64,000 nucleotides of DNA from positions 39,214 to 103,213 of the forward strand of contig JAPYMA010000890.1 of NCBI GenBank assembly GCA_035041965.1, written 5' to 3'. Under the pieces are notes generated by a model. The model saw nothing but the letters and a program-made list of their open reading frames with translations, was not told the origin of the DNA and made no database searches. Shown one piece after another: positions 49,687-64,000 of this stretch. The position numbers were made by a program, and so were the translations under genes. Source of the stretch: Anisakis pegreffii. Lineage: Eukaryota; Nematoda; Chromadorea; Rhabditida; Anisakidae. Within the stretch, counting starts at the first letter, position 1. Each line of letters starts with the position of its first letter.

Positions 49687-49839
49687 AATGCTTATGAAGT
49701 GACCATAACCAACAGATTGTTGAGGACGCTTGGAATGTTCTTGACTTTTTGCCGTTTTTTGCTGTAAGAAGAATAACCGCTGCGACTGAACATTTTTTGA
49801 TTCTGCTTCATTGCAATTAAGCATTCGTAGCATTAGCAT
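49687..49839 (-). CDS. Possible first exon of the gene ending at 47412
   Basis: An ATG-started frame of 51 codons (MLMLRMLNCNEAESKNVQSQ, then basic and Gln-rich) reaches a GTAAAA donor in phase 0, compatible with the 47711 acceptor. There is no homology that I can see. It may be a chance ORF. Confidence 0.2.
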
Positions 49840-50656
49840 ATTGATGCTGTGTGGAAAATTATGACGAATGGTTGCAATATTTTCCTAACAGATTACTGGT
49901 ATGTTATTGGATGGAGACGTCGTCTAATTGAAATGAGTATTTAAACGAAAGTTAGGATTGATAATGGATGACGTAAGAGAATTGAAGAAGGAGGGCAAGA
50001 ATGGGAATCAGCGTAAGGTAGGATTCGAAAGATGATTTTGAAGCATCATCCATTCAAAGACGACTACGACGATCGCGTCAAAGGGCACGAGGCCGGAGTT
50101 GATGGTTCGCTGTGCTGTTGTTGTTGATGATAGACGAATGGACCGCCCTCTTCTACAGAGCATCACGTTCGGTTCGAATAAACAACATGTAACGACGTTT
50201 CAGTGCTTCGTTGCCATCAAACGTTATCCTTGCCTCAGTCAAGTGGATGGATGCAATTCCATTCCGCTGCATGTTGCCCTTCTGAACATTTGCTGAACGA
50301 TAACCAACCATTCAGAATCATTTTCATCACTTATCTATCTCATCAAACTAATTTTGCGTTACAATTCATTCTCATCAGTCTTATTTCGTTTGCCACATTT
50401 TCTATGCATATTGTTTTACTAGAGCCGAATATTCACGTCACGTCAAGAAAATATTAAATTGAACCTCAAGAATTGTTTCACATATCTTCTCATTCGTAAT
50501 TATTTTCATATCTTGATCGTTTCAAACTTTCCTTCTGTAATTACTAACACAAAATCTCCCATGTAAACTCTAGGTTCCAATCCATTTTCTTCATTCGACC
50601 TCGCCACCGACCGTTATGATCATTTTTTCATAACCATAATCAACGTGAGATTTGAA

Positions 50657-50673
50657 TATATATATATATATTT
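50657..50673. repeat. (TA)n microsatellite
   Basis: A short run of alternating A and T. Confidence 0.85.
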
Positions 50674-51235
50674 CCTGGAAAAAGCACATGAATTATATAA
50701 ATTATACTTATTCATTCTGTCTATACGATATCTATTTTATTTCGATAACACATCTTTCTGGCTGTATCATGAATCAATATCATAAAAATTCCAAAATCAG
50801 TGCGAAATTCCTGCTCATCATTACATTTTTGAAAGCTATTGCCATAATTCTACTGCCTTTCTGATGCTAAAAATTCCAAGTTCATAGTTTCATTCCAGAT
50901 GGTTCACGACTAATTTCGTAACTCTATTGAAGCTTACTGACGTGAATTTGAAACTTTACACATACGTTTTTGATCCTCTAATTAAAAAGTTATCTCCCAA
51001 TGGCAATGAACAAATCGTTCTCCTTTTTTTCTTAAAAAATATTCCAGTTTCATTAAACCTGAGAAATATGCACATCTGGGTGTGAGGTTTTAATTTCGAT
51101 TTCAAATCTCAATCAAAAAAATCATTAGTGATGTTTTCAGATTTGATGACCTTCTAGTGTCATTTGCCAGTCGAATGTATTGGTGACCTTGTGCAGTCAC
51201 CCCTTGTTAGTGCCAGCTGCATTATGTATTTGGGT

Positions 51236-51275
51236 GACCCCCCCCTTCTCCCTCCTTCCTTCTTCTCAACGCTTA
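51236..51275. repeat. Polypyrimidine tract
   Basis: A C8 run followed by TTCTCCCTCCTTCCTTCTTCTC; unusually C-rich for this window. No function is apparent. Confidence 0.7.
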
Positions 51276-51593
51276 GACTTTCGTAGTCATGTTATTTTTC
51301 GAATTACTTATGAACTACCTTCAAGCTAAGCTTCAACTGGATGCAGCCTTCAACACTTTAACCCGCTATTTATCCCTTTGTCATACTCTTTTTCAGTGAC
51401 TAATCGTTCTAAAATGTTAAAATTCATCCCTCAAATAAATGCTTCAAAGTGCTTTTAAAATCAAAGTTATCCTCATTTCTTCATTCCACTTAGCAAGTCG
51501 ATATCAGATTTGCACAAAAGACACATTCTTCAACTGTTAAAACTTTTCAGTGAAATGCATATTTCTAATTTTGTCAGTATTGTCAGTATTCCG

Positions 51594-51735
51594 TTATTAT
51601 TATTATTACTAACATTATTATTAACACTATTACGAACATTATTATTGATTCATTCTTGCCATTATAATAGTTTCTATTACCATCATAGTTATCATTCAAT
51701 ACTAATCATAATAATATTATTATCGTTACTTTGAG
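51594..51735. repeat. Imperfect (ATT)n/(TTA)n repeat
   Basis: About 140 bp of ATT units interrupted by ACT, ACG and CAT variations. A Leu-rich ORF over it is an artefact. Confidence 0.75.
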
Positions 51736-54700
51736 CACTCTCAATGATGATTATAAATGATATAATGCAAAGATGAGTAAATGCAATTTGTGTTCCTTTC
51801 ACCTTGATCAACAGCAGATCTAGACGATATTCAACTTGTTGTTATGATGAATGAAATACTGATTAGTGAGGATCAGATGGGAGCGACGCAATAATGAATA
51901 ACGGTGAAAGTGTGCGTGTAATTAGGTCAAAAAGTTTACGGGTGTAGTATGGCTGATTATGAAGCACGACCTCACGGCAGTTGGTCCGACTGCGTTCACG
52001 TTGAGTGGAATTTTTATTACGTCTTCCTGAGAATCATGTTCACCTTCTTATCAGCTTATTCTTATTCTTATCGGGACAGTTCATACATTCTTATTGTTAC
52101 AATCTATCTTAATTTCATCATTCTCTTTGGCAGTCGAATAGTGTGCTTGATTTGTATAGGATACGACATTAAAATCTACTAGCGTTCAGAAATCATCTCA
52201 CTTTTCATGGATATGTATCTGTGTTTTCTATCCCAGTTCATATATTCTTATTGTTAAAATCAATTCATCCAGTTATCTGGGGAAAAAAAAGAGATTCGGG
52301 AATCAGTGACACACTCACACTTATTACTGCACCTTGAAACTTGGCTTCCTTTTCATGATTTTGCTTGAAAAACTTCGACGAATTCAACGAACTGGAGATA
52401 TTAGAATCATTGCCTCATTCAATTTTCATCATTGCTGTCTTCTTCAAATAGTCAGAATTAATCATCACAATTTCGAATGTTTCTGTCCAAACGCGCATTA
52501 ACAATTTACGTAATGACTGAATAAGACTTCAAACCTTTTATGATCTATTCAGTCATAACAGAGGTTTCAGTTCATTTATACTTATCAACTAACTAAACTC
52601 TGACTTCTTTCTTTTTCTTATCTCTCATGGAAACACAGATATTCCTGGAAACATTACCACCTTCATTAGTATGTTGAGTTTAGAACATTTCAAAATTTTA
52701 CAAGACTTTCAACGTATTCACCTATTTGTTAATTTAGTAATATATGAACAAAGACTCAGAACGAGAATGAAACTCGGATAGTTTGTCGATGGTCAATACG
52801 GTAGTTGAAGAGAGGATGAGCATTGTTCATTAACGAGCAGCAGAAAAGTGCTGTCTGTCTAGCTAACTGTTTGCAATAATGAGTTTTGCTGCATGCGTCT
52901 TTTATGTGAAGCAGTGTTGCTGCTGGTGCCTAAGCAGTAACCCCACCATAACATTGATTTCTGTTTAGGAACTATGTAAGCACACAGCCGTAATCGCATC
53001 GACAAGTAATCTAACCGTAGACGACGTTCTCAGAGTCAATGATGACGATACCATTTGATTCATAGACCAGCCACCGAGCATGAGATCTATCGCAAATCTT
53101 AATCTCTTTCTGTCGCTTCTCTGCTTCTTCTTATTCATTTCACATTTACATTTTATTATCTCCTCCCTTACACGGAACAAATCACCCAATGCACAACTTC
53201 AGCGGTAACACTAAATCAACTATCTTATCTTTTTGCATGATTGAAAGGCTGTGAAAGTTGATGCAATTAGACGCGTAAATTGATCACGGTAGGGTGTCAG
53301 TGAAACAACTATGACTTTCGATATTTGATGTTGGAATAGAATCGTTTGATTGATACTTTGCATGTTCCAGTGTTGTACATTGATTAATGCGTGCTGTTGT
53401 CGACAATAAGTTTCATGGATTGTTGTTTCGTTATGAGAGTAGCCATGAGCCGCAACAGCTGATGCACATCTCAAGTCATTTTATTTTCTTTTTTTTTCGT
53501 TTTGAAATCACTTTTCGCGAATTATGAGACAATAGATGATTAAAGTACGCTGCTCCCCTGCTTGAAGAATCATGATTCAAGCGAATTAAGGAAGGTTTAA
53601 CGTTAGTCATCCGAGTGGAAATGTGACGTTTGAAAGTGGGAAAATGATATTTACAATGATGATGAACATGTGAAGATGAACGTTTGAATTTCGCTGTTCA
53701 TCCTTCATCTCAATCATATCAATGCGTTTCTTCATTCAAATTTATCTCTCCGTTTTAGTTCATTGCCATCAATGAAAACCAATAAACTGGACACATGAAC
53801 ACACACGTGAAGACATCAAAATTTAATCAATTAAAATTCCTGATTATATATTCTCATTATTTCATTTTATTTTTAGATGACGCAATTAACCGATCATTTT
53901 ATCATTGGTTATCAAAATTGAATGTTTCATTTGAACTCTTTTGCTCTTTTAAGTTATCCTTCTGTATCACTAAGTACTCTGTGTCATTTTCATCGACAAG
54001 AAGCTCAAATTCATGTGCTGGCTAAACTTCAAGCAGAAGTCTCAAATAAATTTATTGCTGGTAATTTTATTCTACGAAGTTACGCTGTTAGCTTATTTGC
54101 ATAGATCTCAATTCACATGAAAAATAAAAATAAAACTGCGTTGCAGTTAAAAAGAGATTTCTGATCGCTGGCTGGCATCCATAGGGTGGAAAGTGCATAC
54201 GGTTGTCTGTTGGTATGCTTAAGCATTGCGCATATTCGACGGAATGTTCAATTAACATATCTCATTATGATCAGATATCAGCTACATTCAATCACTTATT
54301 ACATCATATCACATCCACCTCTTTCTAACGAACGCAATTACTGTTGTGTGAATTTTTGATAGTAATAATAATGTTAGTTTATTAGCTAAGAAACAGAATT
54401 TTGAACGCGATGATTAATGAATTTTCATTTATCCGTTTTCATTTATCGATTTCTGCTAACAAACAGACTAATGATCTTTACCCGTCGAATCTCTCTCATT
54501 ACCATGGGCTGTTTGATCTCATCATTAATTGCTTTTTCAATATTTTCTTTGTCTTACCACAAATCGTTTGATCCCAACTCACAATTTCATTACCATTCAG
54601 TCAAAACTGAATTCACCAATCTTCGATAATTTATCTCATTCTGTCCAATTGTTTTGATAATAATAGCATTAATACTTGCTTTCAAACAATTTTCTTTGTG

Positions 54701-56583
54701 CAAATTCAGTTTTGATTGAGCCTTCAATATCGCAAGTTCAGTGTTGTTCTCATTATTATCACTTTTACGTTATGAATTATTGCTGTTCAACTGACTGTTT
54801 TCGATATGAACGCAGTTAGTTAATTGCAGTGATAGATTGATGGGTATGCTAAACAAAAAAGTCAGCTTCATTAGAAGCTAATCCATTAAAAAATATTTTT
54901 GTTTCGATGAAAGTTAAAAACACCGTTGACGAGAAACTACTGAAAATTTCTCCACTGATAAAGTTGATGATTGAAAAAAGTAGCGATAGCGTCTGCAAAT
55001 AATTTAATCAGCCAAATCAGTTCGTTGATCGCTATCGCCATCCAACTAATTTCAAATTGTCCTTCAAAATTTGCAGTCGATTTGTCAAATCTTCTCGCTT
55101 TAGTATGACCTTCGTTAATATTTAACAACTTTTGGAGATAACTAGATAAGCTGAGTTCCTTGACTAAATGTTTCTGAGAGGCGACTCAGCATCACTAATC
55201 ACACATCCGACGTTGTTACGAATATGTAACATTTAGAAAGGCAATGTGTGTAGATCTTTGTAAGATCTGCATCACTTTTGATCATGATCAAACATAAATA
55301 TCAATGATTGGTGACAGCTTGTTTAAGGACTTGAAAAATTTAAGTGGACTATCAGATAATTCAGTCGAGTGCTTAGATACAATGCCAGTAGCACAGTCAG
55401 ATTCCCCATTCAGGAATGCGGTGAAAATTAATCGGGGATTTACTTGAAATGAATCAAACTCCGTTATGTATAACAGTCTAGGAATTTACCCTGGAAGGGA
55501 AATTGAGAATTCTGTGCGATTAAAAGTTAATGTTGATTGCATTTACCTTTCAAAGCATTATTCAACAATGTTTTAAAATGCTTGACTAGTCACATATAAG
55601 GTAAGCGGTAATAACAGATGTGATCCTCAAAAAGATCCTGGAGGACGGATACCGACTAGTCATAACGAATTATAAACACTAATCTCTCGAACGAAGACAA
55701 GAATGAGCACAAAAATAAAGCGCATCGAAAAGTGACGTCAGAATTTATATTCGATGAAGTTAGTTTGAAGTGTGTCGATGAGTTGTAATTCGAGCAATCT
55801 TGGACAGCTGAGCAGTGTCCAGCTGTAGTAGGAGCGAGATTATGGTTCGGATTGTATCAGGCGTAATAGAGATTTGTTTGAAGGTGATTGTAAGGTGGGA
55901 GGAGACCATTTACGAACCATTCATGTTTTGATAAGCATATTACTACACGAGAAAAAATTTGACTCATTAAAACGCTAACAAAAAAAAACATTGAATTGAA
56001 AAATAAGTTCAGCGGAAATTACCGTTAATGAGTTTCGCTTTAAAAAATAAATAATGAAGTAATAAAAAAAATTAGCCTCTTAAATAGCTTATTAGCGATT
56101 GGCGTGTTAATGCCAACCAATGCTTTGATGTAATCGTGATTGTTTGCTGGTGATTTGACTCTGTTCAAATTGATACCCTGCGAAGGAAGTTATTTGATCG
56201 CTGTGAAAGGGATCACTGATTGATGAGGATCAGACTGATGTGTTGCAGTAATATTTCGTCTGAGTGTACTGTAACGGCTATAAACGAACAATTATCATCA
56301 GTGATCATGTAATATCTTTAAAGAAATCATTTGAATGTATGCTCTGATTACGGTAGTGAGTGAAATCAATAAAGTCATATTGCAGCAGCCACAATAATAA
56401 TAATCGAGAACAAACGAACGGCTTTCAAGCCAGTTTATTTTTATCGAATGCGCTTTCTTCTTATTGCAACACAACTCGTTAGTCACGCCCCGCAAGACTA
56501 AGCTCATTGGCTGAGAGCCAATCCATCGGTGTCTGATTACTTTACGACTGCTACTGAATTGCTTGCCTGATTGAGATTGTGTT

Positions 56584-56706
56584 ATGAAGGAGGAGAAATG
56601 GAAACCCGAAGATCATATTCTGCCTCGGGAAACATGTCTTCCAGTTGTGAGCTCTTCATGGATCGATGCAGCATCGAATTCCACCGGTGCAGATATTTCT
56701 GTTCAG
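56584..56706 (+). CDS. Orphan exon candidate upstream of unc-55
   Basis: An ATG-started frame of 41 codons (MKEEKWKPEDHILPRETCLP, then Ser-rich, ending ISVQ) runs to a CAG/GTAGAT donor in phase 0. Codon usage looks like coding sequence. I found no acceptor before 57481 that would carry this phase into the UNC-55 reading frame, so it may be a 5' exon of a different isoform or gene, or chance. Confidence 0.3.
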
Positions 56707-57459
56707 GTAGATTCTCATTTATTTATTCACAATATGTTTTTCACGAATGCCTCTGTTACAGTCATCCAGCGATTTCATCTTATAATCATGCTGTCTTCTT
56801 GGCAATCTCGATTTCAAATTGCATCATTTGCTGAGATGTTGTTGTTGTTGAGCATTTGAGTGCTTCTCAATAAAGAGTTACTTTGAAATTAATCAGAAAG
56901 TACGATTGCTTTTTGCGCCATTCTAGTGCTTGCTTTTGTGCTCAAATGACAGCTGTTCCTATATTGATTACTAGACACAAAGTATCATACTTGAATGACT
57001 ATCGTTTGCATAAGCATATACATTCATTCATTTTGCCGTTCAACATTCCAATTTTTTTAGTTCATTAATTTGCATACGGTACGCTAATAAAGAACAATAA
57101 CAATCATTGTTTTCTTAATAAGCCTCTTTTGTATATTGAACTGGAAAAATTCATTAACAAATGCAGAAATTTGATTGATAACTGGCCAGTTTATGAATTT
57201 TCAGTATCCGCGCAAAAAATAACCCCATTATGTATGAGTCCTTGGACTTTTCAAGTTCAGCTCTCAAATGTCATTAATATTTATTTCATGTCATGATCGT
57301 GTTTCAACTTCAGTTTACCTTCACCGAAATTGCACCAAAAAAAAGTTTTTTGCTTGCCACACCTGAATAGATATTATGCAAGTGTGAAACATAATTAACT
57401 TGCTGCCGAGTTGAGTGATTTTTTAAATGAAAAATTATTCATGCTAAGCAATCATATGA

Positions 57460-63105
<5,646 letters not shown>

Positions 63106-64000
63106 ATGACAACTTCTCGATCGTCATCATCATTGTTGTCATAAATTTTATTTTTTTCTGAAATTTATTCTTGCTGCAGCAATTAGCTGAATGCAATAGA
63201 TTCACTGATATTGTCAGCAGCCTTCTCGGCAACTTACCTATAATTTGGAAATGTATTATGAGAAGAGGTGTAAGTGTAAGTTAAAGTGCCGAAAAGGAAC
63301 AATCAATTTGTTATCGGAAAAATCACATTAAAACGAATTGCAGTACTCTGTTATCAGCCAACCGTTTAACCAGACTATTAATCTCATTTTCCTCTCATCT
63401 CACTCGATTTCAAGGCCTTTGCTGTACTGAATTGACTGACTTGATTTTCGTTTAGTAATTCGGGTTTCCATTGGACCGTTCTTTTCAAAAGAATGCTTTC
63501 TGATGAACTGGGCGACGTTTTTGGATTCTAATCAGGTTGAATTATAGCATATTAGCAAAACTAATGCGAAGAAGAACAGTGCAAGAGCTCTTAAAAAGGC
63601 TTCTTCTCCATTCCAGATTGTAATCGTAAACTAAAAATGATTCGTGAAAGTCGCTGTATCCCAAAGATTTGTTGTGCAAATATAAATATAAAGTGATATT
63701 TTATAATTCCAATAGTATTAACGATGCAATGCATTTGTGCATATTCATAAATGATTTGAGTGAGTAACGTTTCATTAAGATTTGTTTTTATGATGCAATG
63801 TTCTGTTTTATTTTTTTGTCATATTTATCAATAACGCTTAATTGTACTGTGATTATGGCTGAATTTGTGCTAAAAATTCTTTTTTTTTTGAACTTTAAGA
63901 TTTGTTTTTTGTTGTTGTTTTCGTCGATTTTTGCCAAAGATTTGTTCTTATCCGGTTGTTTTTGTTTTAATTCTCATATTCTTATGTTTTCATGCCCGTT
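63106..64000. other. 3' flank of unc-55
   Basis: About 0.9 kb of AT- and T-rich sequence after the UNC-55 stop. It includes the 3' UTR, whose end I cannot place. No further gene is seen before the window edge. Confidence 0.5.

Noticed and set aside
50099..50457. Overlapping plus-strand ORFs
   Set aside because: Two frames overlap with no coding bias between them and no splice sites in phase; probably chance.
51510..51734. Leu-rich ORF resembling a transmembrane segment
   Set aside because: It translates the imperfect ATT repeat.
52965..53189. Minus-strand basic ORF of 74 codons
   Set aside because: Lysine-rich N-terminal part looked protein-like, but it has no splice context, no neighbouring exon and no homology I can see.
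55000..55045. TAGCGATAGCG ... CGCTATCGCC inverted words like those in the hAT element
   Set aside because: Only one short pair is present, without CAGAGATGGGCA ends or a target duplication.

Overview
The window is animal nuclear DNA: AT-rich, rich in introns, with no bacterial-type gene packing. It is most likely from a nematode. The reasons are mostly short introns with TTTCAG-like acceptors, a COUP-TF nuclear receptor of the UNC-55 type, and a PP2A catalytic subunit and MOB1 split into small exons. The species cannot be read from the sequence. Most genes had to be rebuilt exon by exon from splice sites, reading phase and domain homology, so exon ends are predictions.

Positions 163-29654 (minus strand) hold one giant mosaic gene. 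About 60 exons can be joined, giving roughly 3,500 residues. From N to C terminus it has a signal peptide, C-type lectin domain, LDL-receptor class A repeat, three CUB or CUB-like domains, four sushi domains, two EGF domains, more sushi domains, an Ig-like domain, an Eph-receptor-like ligand-binding domain with its cysteine-rich segment, a Ly6/uPAR-like domain, two HYR domains, an unassigned module, three ephrin-receptor-like (GCC2/GCC3) cysteine repeats, about a dozen EGF domains, a pentraxin/laminin-G domain, two HYR domains plus sushi, a second unassigned module, four more GCC2/GCC3 repeats, one transmembrane helix and a cytoplasmic tail of about 250 residues. The general plan recalls polydom/SVEP1. 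The Eph-like and Ly6-like parts, the lectin/LDLa/CUB head and the membrane anchor are additions. Its introns carry a hAT-type transposon with a perfect 8-bp target duplication, a reverse-transcriptase fossil inside that transposon, and several palindromic or degenerate repeats.

Positions 30737-33581 (minus) hold a K50 paired-like homeobox gene, with a possible 5' exon at 34267-34345. Positions 36018-37238 (minus) encode MOB1, the Hippo/NDR kinase co-activator. Positions 41655-43671 (minus) encode the PP2A catalytic subunit (LET-92), with an AAT repeat directly after its stop codon. From 43672 to 57480 lies about 13.8 kb without a confirmed gene, containing a few orphan exon candidates, simple repeats and a perfect hairpin. 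Positions 57481-63105 (plus) encode a complete COUP-TF/UNC-55 nuclear receptor in eight exons.

The five genes do not form an obvious pathway. Four of the five lie on the minus strand. PP2A and UNC-55 are transcribed away from each other across the large gap. No rRNA, tRNA or CRISPR array was recognised.
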